Source of the DNA: Amycolatopsis antarctica
GTDB taxonomy: Bacteria; Actinomycetota; Actinomycetes; Mycobacteriales; Pseudonocardiaceae
Assembly (NCBI RefSeq): GCF_002262875.1
Contig: NZ_NKYE01000001.1
Span: 620,001-684,000, forward strand
Direction: 5' to 3'
Length of the DNA: 64,000 bases
Position numbers and translations under genes: made by a program. Under the pieces are notes generated by a model. The model was not told the origin of the DNA, did no database searches, and was given only the letters and a program-made list of their open reading frames with translations. How positions within the stretch are numbered: the first letter of the stretch is position 1; each line of letters starts with the position of its first letter. Shown in pieces: positions 33,547 through 42,288 of the stretch.

Positions 33547-34356
33547 ATGGGCGCACTCGACGGTGTCGGCATCGGCGTCACCGCCCAGCGGCGTGCGGAG
33601 GAGTTCATCGCGGCGCTGGAACGGCACGGTGCGACCGTCCACCACGCCCCGACCATCCGGATCGTCCCGCTGCCCGGCGACGCCGAACTCCGCGCCGCCA
33701 CCGAACGGGTGCTGGCCGATGGCGTCGACGACCTGGCGGTCACCACCGGCGCCGGGTTCCGCGGCTGGCTGGACGCGGCGCAGGGGTGGGGTTTGGAGGG
33801 CGACCTGCTGGACACGCTCGGCCGCGCCCGGATCCTGACCCGCGGCCCCAAGGCGGTCGGTGCCGTGCGCGGTCGTGGCCTGACCGAGCGGTGGTCGGCG
33901 CCGGGGGAGTCGAACGCGGAACTCTTCGCCCAGCTCGCCGAGTACGAACTCGCCGGACGGCGGGTGGCGGTGCAGCTCCACGGCGGCCCGCTGCCCGAAC
34001 ACACCACGCCGCTGCGTGCCGCCGGGGCGGAGCTGATCGAGGTGCTGCCCTACCGCTGGCAGTGGCCGGACGACCTCGCGCCCGCCCACCGGCTGATCGA
34101 GGCCACGCTGGACGGCCGGGTGCGGGCGCTGGCGTTCACCAGCGCGCCCGCCTGCGCCAACCTGCTCAGCCTCGCTCGCGAGGGCGGGCGGCTGGACGCG
34201 CTGCTGCGGGCGCTGTGCTCGGACGTCGCCTGCGCCTGCGTCGGCCCGGTCACCGCGGCGCCGCTGGCCGAACTGGGCGTGCCGACGCTGCTGCCCGACC
34301 GGCAACGACTCGGTGCACTGGTGAAACTGCTGGTCACCGAACTGGGCACGTCCTGA
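33547..34356 (+). CDS. HemD-domain (uroporphyrinogen-III synthase-like) protein
   Basis: The 269-residue protein has a HemD two-lobe pattern: GIGVTAQRRAEEFIAALERH, ATVHHAPTIRIVPLP, LTRGPKAVGAVRGRGL and AFTSAPACANLL. In mycobacteria a similar domain (Rv0260c) is fused to an OmpR-type DNA-binding domain; here no such domain follows, and the protein is single-domain. No other heme genes are nearby, so a role in siroheme/nitrite assimilation or a non-heme role is as likely as tetrapyrrole synthesis. The start is ATG 33547 with a GGAGGGGAGGG site. Confidence 0.8.
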   Translation: MGALDGVGIGVTAQRRAEEFIAALERHGATVHHAPTIRIVPLPGDAELRAATERVLADGVDDLAVTTGAGFRGWLDAAQGWGLEGDLLDTLGRARILTRGPKAVGAVRGRGLTERWSAPGESNAELFAQLAEYELAGRRVAVQLHGGPLPEHTTPLRAAGAELIEVLPYRWQWPDDLAPAHRLIEATLDGRVRALAFTSAPACANLLSLAREGGRLDALLRALCSDVACACVGPVTAAPLAELGVPTLLPDRQRLGALVKLLVTELGTS

Positions 34357-34371
34357 GCGAGCCCCGGTCAG

Positions 34372-34659
34372 TCACGGCCGCCAGCGGTGCTCGCGCAGCC
34401 GGACGCGCTCGCCCTCGGCGAGCACCCCCTCGGCGCGTAGCCGGGCGAGCTGCTCGCGGGCGATGTGCGGGGCCGGGGTGCCGTTCGCCCGCAGGACCCG
34501 GTGCCACGGGATGTCGGCACCGTCCTCGTTGAGGATCCGGCCGATCATCCGCGGCGAGGGCGCGCCCGCCAGCGCGGCGATGTCGCCGTAGGTGGCGACC
34601 TTCCCCGGGGGGACCGCGGCCACCACTTCGCGTACCCGCTCGTGCAGTTCCTCGTCCAC
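34372..34659 (-). CDS. Alkyltransferase-like (ATL) protein, Rv3204 type
   Basis: The 95-residue protein matches the MGMT DNA-binding domain: VAAVPPGKVATYGDIAALAG and RMIGRILNEDGADIPWHRVL. The alkyl-accepting Cys of MGMT (PCHRV) is replaced by Trp (PWHRV), which defines ATLs. ATLs bind O6-alkylguanine and direct it to nucleotide excision repair. The start is GTG 34659 (VDEELHERV). It lies near adnA, as Rv3204 does near Rv3202c. It is convergent with the HemD-like gene and divergent from the VOC gene. Confidence 0.87.
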   Translation of the reverse strand: MDEELHERVREVVAAVPPGKVATYGDIAALAGAPSPRMIGRILNEDGADIPWHRVLRANGTPAPHIAREQLARLRAEGVLAEGERVRLREHRWRP

Positions 34660-34717
34660 CGTCTCAGTGTGCCGTACCGGCCGGGTTACTGTGAGCGCAA
34701 GGAAAGGGAGGTGCCGC

Positions 34718-35098
34718 ATGATCACCGGAACGCACGCGATCCTCTACGCGGAGCAGCCGGAGCGGACCCGCGCGTTCTTCCGCGACGTCCTCGGTCTGTC
34801 TCATGTGGACGCTCACGACGGCTGGCTGATCTTCAAGCTGCCGCCCGCCGAACTCGGTGTGCATCCGAGCCGCAACCCGCAGCTCCCGGACGTGCCGATC
34901 AGCGGCGGGCACGAGCTGTACCTGATGTGCGACGACCTCGCCGCGACCGTCGACGAACTCTCGGCCAAGGGCGTCGAGTTCGTCGAGCCGGTGACCGACC
35001 AGGGTTTCGGCCGGATGACGGCTCTGCGGGTACCGGGCGCGGGCACCATCGGGCTGTACCAGCCGCTGCATCCCACGGCCAACGACCTGCCGGGATGA
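34718..35098 (+). CDS. VOC family protein (glyoxalase/dioxygenase fold)
   Basis: The 126-residue single-module VOC protein shows HAILYAEQPERTRAFFRDVL, LIFKLPPAELGVHP and a C-terminal VPGAGTIGLYQPLHP. Candidate metal ligands are the early His and Glu residues and the His/Glu of GHELYLMC, but they cannot be assigned with confidence. Possible roles are glyoxalase, resistance or isomerase activity. A good ribosome-binding site (AAAGGGAGGTG) precedes ATG 34718. Confidence 0.82.
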   Translation: MITGTHAILYAEQPERTRAFFRDVLGLSHVDAHDGWLIFKLPPAELGVHPSRNPQLPDVPISGGHELYLMCDDLAATVDELSAKGVEFVEPVTDQGFGRMTALRVPGAGTIGLYQPLHPTANDLPG

Positions 35099-35167
35099 TC
35101 CGCTCCCCCGGACGGGCGCGCGTGCCTGCCCGGCACCGTGTCGGTGACGCATGATTCCATCGCTGTC

Positions 35168-38100
35168 ATGAGCGGGCGCAGGACGACGGGGCAGCTTGCC
35201 GCGCGTCTCGTGCGCCACACCGCCGGGCCGGTCGTACCCGGCGAGTGGGGCGAGGACGCGCGCCGGGTGCTGGACGGGCACGGCGGTTTCCTCCGCGTGC
35301 TCGGCGGGCCGGGCACCGGCAAGACCACCCTGCTTGCCGAGGCGGCGGCTCGCCGGATCGGGCACGACCGGGCCGACCCGGAACGGCTGCTGGTGCTCAC
35401 CGGTTCCCGCCGCGCGGCCGACGCGCTGCGCGCCGACGTCACCCGCAGGCTCACCGCCGAACCAGGTCACCGCGGGCACACCATCCGCGAGCCGGTGGTG
35501 CGCACCGTCCACTCGTACGCCTTCGCCGTGCTCCGGTTGCAGGCCGCAGCCAACGGCGCGCCGCCACCGCGGCTGCTGGCCGGGGCCGAGCAGGACGTGC
35601 TGGTGCGCGAACTGCTGGCGGGTGACCTGGCGGACGGGGCGGCGGACTGGCCGGAACGGCTGCGCCCGGCGCTGTCGGTGTCCGGGTTCGCCGAGGAGTT
35701 GCGCGACCTGCTGCTGCGCGCCGCCGAACGCGGGCTGGGGCCGGAGGACCTGATCGAGCTGGGCCGGCGGCGCTCACGCGTGGAGTGGGTCGCGGCGGGC
35801 ACCTTCTGGAAGCAGTACGAGGAGGTGACCGTGCTGCAGGGCGCGGGCGGCAACGCGATGGCGATGCCTGGCGCCCCGGCGCTCGACGCGGCCGAACTCG
35901 TCGCCGCGGCGCTGCTCGCGCTCGACTCCGACCCGGACCTGCTCGCCCGGGAGCACACCCGCGTCCGGCACCTGTTCGTCGACGACGCGCAACACCTCGA
36001 CCCACTGCAGTTCGCGCTGCTGCGGCGACTGGGCACGGCGGCCGAGGAGTTCGTCCTCGCCGGAGACCCGGACCAGGCGGTGTTCTCCTTCCGTGGCGCC
36101 GATCCCTCGCTGCTCGCCGACTGCGACCCGGACGGCGACCGGACGGTGATGCTGACCCGTGGCCACCGGCTCGCCCCCGCGGTGCACGAGGCGGTGACGC
36201 GGGTGGCCGCGCACCTGTCCGGCTCGGTACGCCATCGCGTTCTCCGGCCGGCCGATCCGGGGCCGGACGGTGACCAGGGAGCGGTCCGGGTGCGCTCCTG
36301 GCCGACGCCCGCCGCCGAGGCGAGCTGGCTGGCCGACCAGCTCCGCCGCGCGCACCTGGTCGACGAGGTGCCGTGGTCGGAGATGGCGGTGCTGGTCCGC
36401 TCGCCGACCCGGTCGTTCCCGGTGCTGCAGCGCGCGCTCCGGGCCGCCGGGGTGCCGATCGCCGCCGCCACCGACGAGCTGCCGCTGGCCCGCCAGCCCG
36501 GGGTGCGGCCGCTGCTCACGGCCCTGCGGGTGGCGGCCGAGCCGCACCTGCTCGACGCCGACGTCGCCGAGGCGCTGCTCGCCTCCCCGCTGGGCGGGGC
36601 GGATCCGCTGGCCCTGCGCAGGCTCCGCCGCGGGTTGCGCAGGCTGGAACTCGCCGCGGGCGGGGAACGCTCCAGCGATCACCTGCTGGTGGAGGCGCTG
36701 AACGGCAACGACGTGCTGGCCGGGCTGGCCGACGCCGAGGCACAGCCGGTACGCCGGGTCGGCGGTCTGCTGGCGGCAGCTCGCGCCGCCGTGGGTCGCG
36801 GCGCGGGCGTGGAGCAGGTGCTGTGGGAGTTGTGGCAGGCGAGCGGGCTGGAGCGGCTGCTGCTGCGGCGCGCCTCGCGGGGCGGTTCCCTTGCCGCGCA
36901 GGCCGATCGCGACCTGGACGCCGTGGTCGGCCTGTTCCACGCGGCCGGCCAGTACGTCGACATGTTGCCCGGCGCCAGTGTCGGCGGGTTCGCCGGTTAC
37001 CTGGCTTCCCAGCATTTCGCCGGCAGCACCCTCGCCCCGGTGGCCATGCGCGGCGAGGGCGTCACGCTGGCCACCGCGCACGGCTCGGTCGGCCGGGAGT
37101 GGACGGTGGTGGCCGTCGCCGGCGCGCAGGAGGGGAGCTGGCCGGACCTGCGGCTGCGCGGATCACTGCTGGGCGTGGAGAAGCTGGTCGACCTGCTGTC
37201 CGGTGTGGACGGTGCTGGGATCTCAGCCACGGCGCCGGTGCTGGCCGAGGAGCGGCGGCTGTTCTACCTTGCCGCGGGCCGGGCCCGGCGGCTGCTGCTG
37301 GTGAGCACCGTGCGCGGCGAGGACGAGCAGCCCTCCCGTTTCGTCGAGGAGGTCGACGACGGGGAGGACGCCGCGCTCACCGAGGTGCGGGTACGCGGCG
37401 AGGGCCGGTCGCTGGTCCTGGCCGAACTGGTCGGCGAGATGCGGACGGTGGTGTGCGACCCGGCGGCGGAACCCGGCAGGCGGCGGCTCGCCGCCCGGCA
37501 GCTCGCCCGGCTCGCCACGGCCGGCGTGCCGGGCGCGCACCCCGACACCTGGTACGGCCTGGCCGAGGCGAGCAGTACCGAGCCGCTGTTCGGCGAGGGC
37601 GACACCGTCAGCGTTTCACCGTCCACTGTGGATACTCTGACCCGTTGCCCGCTGCGCTGGCTGATCGAACGCCACGGGGGCAGCGATCCGGCCCAGCTCG
37701 CCGCGGTCACCGGGACGCTGGTGCACGCGCTCGCGCAGGCCGCCGCGACCGGGGCCGACGCCGCTGAACTGCGCGAGGCACTGGACAGCGCGTGGACGAA
37801 GGTGGACGCCGGGGCGCCCTGGTTCTCCCGCAGGGAACGCACCCGGGTCGAGCAGATGCTGCAGAACTTCCTGGACTGGCTGCGGGCCAGTCGGGCGGAG
37901 CTGACCCAGCTCGGCGTCGAGGAGGGGCTGGAGATCGAGTTGCCCGCCGAGGAGGGCAGGCCGACCGTCCGTCTGCGCGGCCGGGTCGACCGGCTGGAGA
38001 AGGACGGCCAGGGCCGCCTGGTGATCATCGACATCAAGACCAGCAAGACCCCGGTCAGTGCCGGGGACGCCGAGGTCCACCCGCAGCTCGCCGCCTACCA

Positions 38101-38383
38101 GCTCGCGCTCGCGTTCGGTGCCTTCGGCGCGGAGGGCGCCACGCCCGGCGGGGCGAAACTGGTCTACGTCGCCAAGTCGCACAACAAGGACGGCGCCACC
38201 CAGCGCACCCAGCCCGCGCTCGACGAGGAGAGCGGGCCCCGCTGGCTGGAACTGGTGCGCGAGGCGGCGGGCGCCACCGCCGGGCCGGGCTACCAGGCCA
38301 GCGAGACACCCGACTGCGACCGCTGCCCGGCACGCGGATCGTGCCCGCTGCGCCCGGAGGGCAGGCAGGTGACCGGACCGTGA
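35168..38383 (+). CDS. adnA: AdnA subunit of the AdnAB helicase-nuclease
   Basis: The predicted protein of 1071 residues (similar to about 1050 in mycobacteria) combines a UvrD/Rep-like superfamily-1 helicase and a C-terminal RecB-type nuclease. Walker A GGPGTGKT lies at about residues 46-53. Motif II reads VDDAQHLD near residue 270, not the canonical DE-x-Q. The nuclease motif is VIIDIKTSKTPV near residue 954, then HPQLAAYQLAL. One Cys in LTRCPLRW (about 828) and three in CDRCPARGSC (about 1050) form the Fe-S staple. AdnAB resects DNA double-strand breaks. The start at ATG 35168 lacks a clear Shine-Dalgarno; GTG 35138 is an alternative. adnB overlaps it by 4 nt. Confidence 0.94.
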   Translation: MSGRRTTGQLAARLVRHTAGPVVPGEWGEDARRVLDGHGGFLRVLGGPGTGKTTLLAEAAARRIGHDRADPERLLVLTGSRRAADALRADVTRRLTAEPGHRGHTIREPVVRTVHSYAFAVLRLQAAANGAPPPRLLAGAEQDVLVRELLAGDLADGAADWPERLRPALSVSGFAEELRDLLLRAAERGLGPEDLIELGRRRSRVEWVAAGTFWKQYEEVTVLQGAGGNAMAMPGAPALDAAELVAAALLALDSDPDLLAREHTRVRHLFVDDAQHLDPLQFALLRRLGTAAEEFVLAGDPDQAVFSFRGADPSLLADCDPDGDRTVMLTRGHRLAPAVHEAVTRVAAHLSGSVRHRVLRPADPGPDGDQGAVRVRSWPTPAAEASWLADQLRRAHLVDEVPWSEMAVLVRSPTRSFPVLQRALRAAGVPIAAATDELPLARQPGVRPLLTALRVAAEPHLLDADVAEALLASPLGGADPLALRRLRRGLRRLELAAGGERSSDHLLVEALNGNDVLAGLADAEAQPVRRVGGLLAAARAAVGRGAGVEQVLWELWQASGLERLLLRRASRGGSLAAQADRDLDAVVGLFHAAGQYVDMLPGASVGGFAGYLASQHFAGSTLAPVAMRGEGVTLATAHGSVGREWTVVAVAGAQEGSWPDLRLRGSLLGVEKLVDLLSGVDGAGISATAPVLAEERRLFYLAAGRARRLLLVSTVRGEDEQPSRFVEEVDDGEDAALTEVRVRGEGRSLVLAELVGEMRTVVCDPAAEPGRRRLAARQLARLATAGVPGAHPDTWYGLAEASSTEPLFGEGDTVSVSPSTVDTLTRCPLRWLIERHGGSDPAQLAAVTGTLVHALAQAAATGADAAELREALDSAWTKVDAGAPWFSRRERTRVEQMLQNFLDWLRASRAELTQLGVEEGLEIELPAEEGRPTVRLRGRVDRLEKDGQGRLVIIDIKTSKTPVSAGDAEVHPQLAAYQLALAFGAFGAEGATPGGAKLVYVAKSHNKDGATQRTQPALDEESGPRWLELVREAAGATAGPGYQASETPDCDRCPARGSCPLRPEGRQVTGP

Positions 38384-41300
38384 GCGCGGGCGACCCGGCG
38401 GACTGCGGGCGGGCGATGGTCGGCCCGGCCGAGATCGCGCACGCCCTCGGCCTGCACTCGCCGACGCCGGAACAGGCCGAGGTGATCGCCGCGCCGGTGG
38501 AGCCGACGCTGGTCGTCGCCGGTGCCGGGGCGGGCAAGACCGAGACGATGGCCGCGCGCGTCGTCTGGCTGGTGGCCAACGGCATCGTCACCCCCGAACG
38601 GGTATTGGGCCTGACCTTCACCCGCAAGGCGTCCCGCCAGCTCGGCGAGCGGGTGCGGGCGCGGCTGCGCAGGCTCGCCGGGTCCGGTCTGCTCGACCGG
38701 ATCGACCCGGGCGGCACCCGGCGCGCCGCCGTGCTGGCCGGGGAGCCCACGGTGCTCACCTACCACGCCTATGCGGGCAGGTTGCTCGCCGAACACGGCC
38801 TGCGGCTGCCGGTACAGCCCGGCGCGCGGCTGCTGTCGGAGACCGCCGCCTGGCAGCTCGGTCACCGGGTGGTGTCCACATGGGACGACGACCTGGACAC
38901 CAATCTCGTCCCGGCGACGATCACCGCCCACCTGCTCGCACTGGCCGGCGAACTCGGCGAGCATCTGCTGGACCCGGCCCGGCTGCACTCCTACACGGAG
39001 TGGCTGTGCGGGGTGCTCGAATCGGCGCCCCGGGCCAAGGGGCAGCGGACCGCCGTGCCGGCCGCTATCACCGATGTCGTTGCCGCACAACGGTTCCGGC
39101 TCGCGATGCTGCCACTGGTGGCCGCCTACGCCGACCGTAAACGCGGCGAGGGTGCGCTCGACTTCGCCGACCAGATGTCGCTGGCAGCCCGGCTCGCCGA
39201 GGGGCACCCCGAGGTCGTCGACGGCGAACGGGAACGTTTCGGCGCGGTACTGCTCGACGAGTACCAGGACACCGGGCACGCGCAGCGCGTCCTGCTGCGC
39301 GGCCTGTTCGGTGGTGTCGAGCGGCGGTCGATGCCGGTCACCGCGGTGGGCGACCCGGCACAGGCGATCTACGGCTGGCGCGGGGCGAGCGCGGCCAACC
39401 TGCCGCGGTTCACCACCGACTTCCCGCGCGTGGCCGGCGAACGCCGCGACCCGGCCCGGCGTTTCGGGCTGCTCACCAGTTTCCGCAACCCGCCCGAGGT
39501 GCTGTCACTGGCCAACGCGATGTCCGAACCGCTGCGCGAGGCAGGACTCGGCGTCGAACGCCTGCGCGCCCGCGAGGGCGCGGGTGAGGGCGACATCCGC
39601 TGTGCGCTGCTGGCCGACATCCGCGCCGAACGGGACTGGGTCGCCGACGCCCTCGCCGGGGTGTGGCTGGCCGAGGTGGACGCGACCGGCGTCCCGCCGA
39701 CGGCGGCGGTGCTGGTGCGCAGGCGCGCCGACATGGCGCCGATCGCGGCGGAGCTGCGGGAGCGCGGCCTGCCCGTCGAGGTGGTGGGCCTCGGTGGGCT
39801 GCTCGACGAGCCCGAGGTCGCCGATCTGGTGAGCACCCTGCGCGTGCTGGCCGATCCGCTCGCGGGCACCGCGGCCGCCCGGCTGCTCACCGGCGCACGG
39901 TGGCGCATCACCGCGGCCGACCTGGCCGCGTTGTGGCGCCGCGCGGCCGTGCTCGCCGGACCGCCGCCCGGTACGGAGTCCACAATGGACGAATCGGTGC
40001 TGTTTGCCGAACGTGCCGAGCAGACCGGCCTGGTCGACGCGCTCGACGACCCGGGCGATCCGGCCCACTACTCCGCCGCCGGGTACCAGCGCGTCCGCAC
40101 GCTCGGCACCGAACTGCTGGCGCTGCGCAGGCGGCTCGACCAGTCGCTGCCGGAACTCGTCGCCGACGTGGAGCGCACCCTGCTGCTCGACGTGGAGACG
40201 CTGGCCCGGCCCCAGCCCGCGGGCCGGGCGCATCTGGACGCCTTCGCCGACGTGGTCACCGAGTACGCCGAGAGTGCCCCGACGGCCACGCTCGCCTCCT
40301 TCCTGGACTACCTGACCACCGCCACCCACGCCGAGGACGGCCTGCCGCCCGGCGAGGTCGAGGTGGTGCCGGACCGGGTGCAGGTGCTGACCGTGCACTC
40401 GGCGAAGGGCCTGGAGTGGCAGGTCGTCGCCGTGCCGCACCTGGTCAACGACGTCTTCCCGGGCAAGCGCCGTTCGTCCTCGTGGCTCAAGACGGTCACC
40501 GCGCTGCCCGCGGAACTGCGCGGGGACGCGGAGGACCTGCCCCCGCTCGAACTGACCGGCGGCGAGGACCGCAAAGAGGTCACCGACGCGCTGTCCGCCC
40601 ACGAGAAGGCGTTCGCCGAACGGCAGGCCGACGAGGAACGCAGGCTCTGCTACGTCGCGCTGACCCGCGCCGAGCGCACCCTGCTGACCTCAGGACACTG
40701 GTGGAACGAGAGCAGCGCCAAGCCGAAGGGGCCGTCACCGTTCCTCGTCGAGGTCAGCGAGGCGATCGCCGAGTCCGGCAACGGGGGCGTGGTCGCGCAC
40801 TGGGAACCGGAACCCGAGGAGGACGCCGAGAATCCGCTCGTCGCCGACTCCCGTACCGCCCGGTGGCCGGTGGATCCGCTGGGGCGCAGGCGTTCCGGCG
40901 TGCTGGAAGGAGCCGAACTGGTCCGCGCCGAGATCGCGTCACCGTCCACAGTGGACGAACAGGGGGAGTCGAGCGAGGAGGACGGCGAGGCCGATCCGGA
41001 CGGCTGGATCGCCGACACCGACGTGCTGCTCGCGGAGCGGGCCCGCGCCGCCGCCCAGGTGCAGGAGGTCACGCTGCCCGGGCATCTCTCGGTGAGCCAG
41101 CTCGTCGAGCTCGCCGCCGACCCGGCGAGCCTCGCCCGCAGGCTGCGGCGCCCGCTGCCCGCGCCGCCGAACACCTTCGCCCGCCGCGGCACCGCCTTCC
41201 ACGGCTGGCTGGAACGGCGGTTCGGTGGCGAACGGCTCTTCGACCTCGACGACCTGCCCGGCGCCGCCGATCCCGGCGCCGCCCCGGACGTCGAGCTGGA

Positions 41301-41670
41301 AGCGCTCCAGCGCGCGTTCGAGCGCAGCGACTGGGCGCGGCGCACCCCGCGCGAGGTGGAGGTGCCGTTCTCCACCGACGTCGACGGTGTCACCGTGCGC
41401 GGCCGGATGGACGCGGTGTTCGCCGACTCCGACGGCGGCTGGACCGTCGTCGACTGGAAGACCGGTGCCATTCCGGACGCCGATCGCGCCCCGGCGCTGG
41501 CCGTGCAGCTCGCCGCCTACCGGCTGGCCTGGGCGGCGCTGTCCGGGACGCCGCTGGAGAAGGTGCGGGCGGCGTTCCACTACGTCCGCGCCGATCACAC
41601 CGAACGGCCGGTGGACCTGCTCGACGCCGACGGCCTGCGTGATCTGCTCCGCTCGGTGCCCGAGGGCTGA
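38380..41670 (+). CDS. adnB: AdnB subunit of the AdnAB helicase-nuclease
   Basis: The 1096-residue protein has intact helicase motifs: TPEQAEVIAAP, Walker A GAGAGKTE (about residues 48-55), DEYQDTG near residue 292, YGWRGAS, LTVHSAKGLEWQV and CYVALTRAERTL. The C-terminal nuclease has VPFSTDVDGVTVRGRMDAVF, then VVDWKTG near residue 1024 and AVQLAAYRLAW. In mycobacteria AdnB is the dominant motor and AdnA the minor one, in keeping with the canonical motif II seen only here. The GTG start overlaps the adnA stop (GTGA), so synthesis is coupled. Two GTCCAC-type palindromes lie within it. Confidence 0.94.
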   Translation: MSAGDPADCGRAMVGPAEIAHALGLHSPTPEQAEVIAAPVEPTLVVAGAGAGKTETMAARVVWLVANGIVTPERVLGLTFTRKASRQLGERVRARLRRLAGSGLLDRIDPGGTRRAAVLAGEPTVLTYHAYAGRLLAEHGLRLPVQPGARLLSETAAWQLGHRVVSTWDDDLDTNLVPATITAHLLALAGELGEHLLDPARLHSYTEWLCGVLESAPRAKGQRTAVPAAITDVVAAQRFRLAMLPLVAAYADRKRGEGALDFADQMSLAARLAEGHPEVVDGERERFGAVLLDEYQDTGHAQRVLLRGLFGGVERRSMPVTAVGDPAQAIYGWRGASAANLPRFTTDFPRVAGERRDPARRFGLLTSFRNPPEVLSLANAMSEPLREAGLGVERLRAREGAGEGDIRCALLADIRAERDWVADALAGVWLAEVDATGVPPTAAVLVRRRADMAPIAAELRERGLPVEVVGLGGLLDEPEVADLVSTLRVLADPLAGTAAARLLTGARWRITAADLAALWRRAAVLAGPPPGTESTMDESVLFAERAEQTGLVDALDDPGDPAHYSAAGYQRVRTLGTELLALRRRLDQSLPELVADVERTLLLDVETLARPQPAGRAHLDAFADVVTEYAESAPTATLASFLDYLTTATHAEDGLPPGEVEVVPDRVQVLTVHSAKGLEWQVVAVPHLVNDVFPGKRRSSSWLKTVTALPAELRGDAEDLPPLELTGGEDRKEVTDALSAHEKAFAERQADEERRLCYVALTRAERTLLTSGHWWNESSAKPKGPSPFLVEVSEAIAESGNGGVVAHWEPEPEEDAENPLVADSRTARWPVDPLGRRRSGVLEGAELVRAEIASPSTVDEQGESSEEDGEADPDGWIADTDVLLAERARAAAQVQEVTLPGHLSVSQLVELAADPASLARRLRRPLPAPPNTFARRGTAFHGWLERRFGGERLFDLDDLPGAADPGAAPDVELEALQRAFERSDWARRTPREVEVPFSTDVDGVTVRGRMDAVFADSDGGWTVVDWKTGAIPDADRAPALAVQLAAYRLAWAALSGTPLEKVRAAFHYVRADHTERPVDLLDADGLRDLLRSVPEG

Positions 41671-41712
41671 GCGCCTGGCGGTGTTCCGGCCGTTGTCCCC
41701 GGCGGTTCCGGC

Positions 41713-42102
41713 TCAGGCCGAGTCGCGCACCCGCAGCGCCCAGGCGATCAGCGGCCACTGCAAGGGCACCCGCGCCCAGGCGATCACCCGGTGCGGCACG
41801 GGCTTGCCCTTGCGGTCGTAGTCGAGGGCCATCTTCACGTTGCCGGGGACGACGGCCACGAACAGCAGCGCGGCGGCCAGCCCGCCCAGTCGCCGCGTGC
41901 GCGGGATCGCGATGGCGGCGGCGATCCCCGCCTCGGCGGCGCCGGAGGCCTGCGTCCACTGCCGCCTGCTGCCGGGGAGCTGCTTGGGCACCATGTGGTC
42001 GAACGAGCGGGGGCTGGCGAAGTGCAGGATGCCCGCCCCGGCGAGCAGCCCGGCCAGCAGGTGCGCGCGGCGACGGGAACGTACGTCGGATGTCTGGGCC
42101 AT
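41713..42102 (-). CDS. DoxX-like membrane protein
   Basis: The 129-residue protein has four predicted membrane helices and a DoxX-like pattern: LLAGLLAGAGILHFASPRSF, SGAAEAGIAAAIAIPRTRRL and AALLFVAVVPGNVKMALDY. DoxX proteins take part in redox or membrane integrity functions; the specific role is unknown. The start at ATG 42102 has an AAGGTG site. It is convergent with adnB and divergent from the potassium channel gene. Confidence 0.88.
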   Translation of the reverse strand: MAQTSDVRSRRRAHLLAGLLAGAGILHFASPRSFDHMVPKQLPGSRRQWTQASGAAEAGIAAAIAIPRTRRLGGLAAALLFVAVVPGNVKMALDYDRKGKPVPHRVIAWARVPLQWPLIAWALRVRDSA

Positions 42103-42288
42103 CACCGCACCTTCGCACACCGGACGCCCCCGGCGGCGGTGGTCTTGGTCGCACTGCCGCGCGGGCGGATCGCCGCCGGAGGGCGCACGAACGCACGGTG
42201 GCGGCCCGGGTCGGCTACCATCCGCGACCGTGAGCGAAGTGGAGCACGGCCGGTGCCGGACGGCCCCGGCGGAGACCGGCACCCGGCG

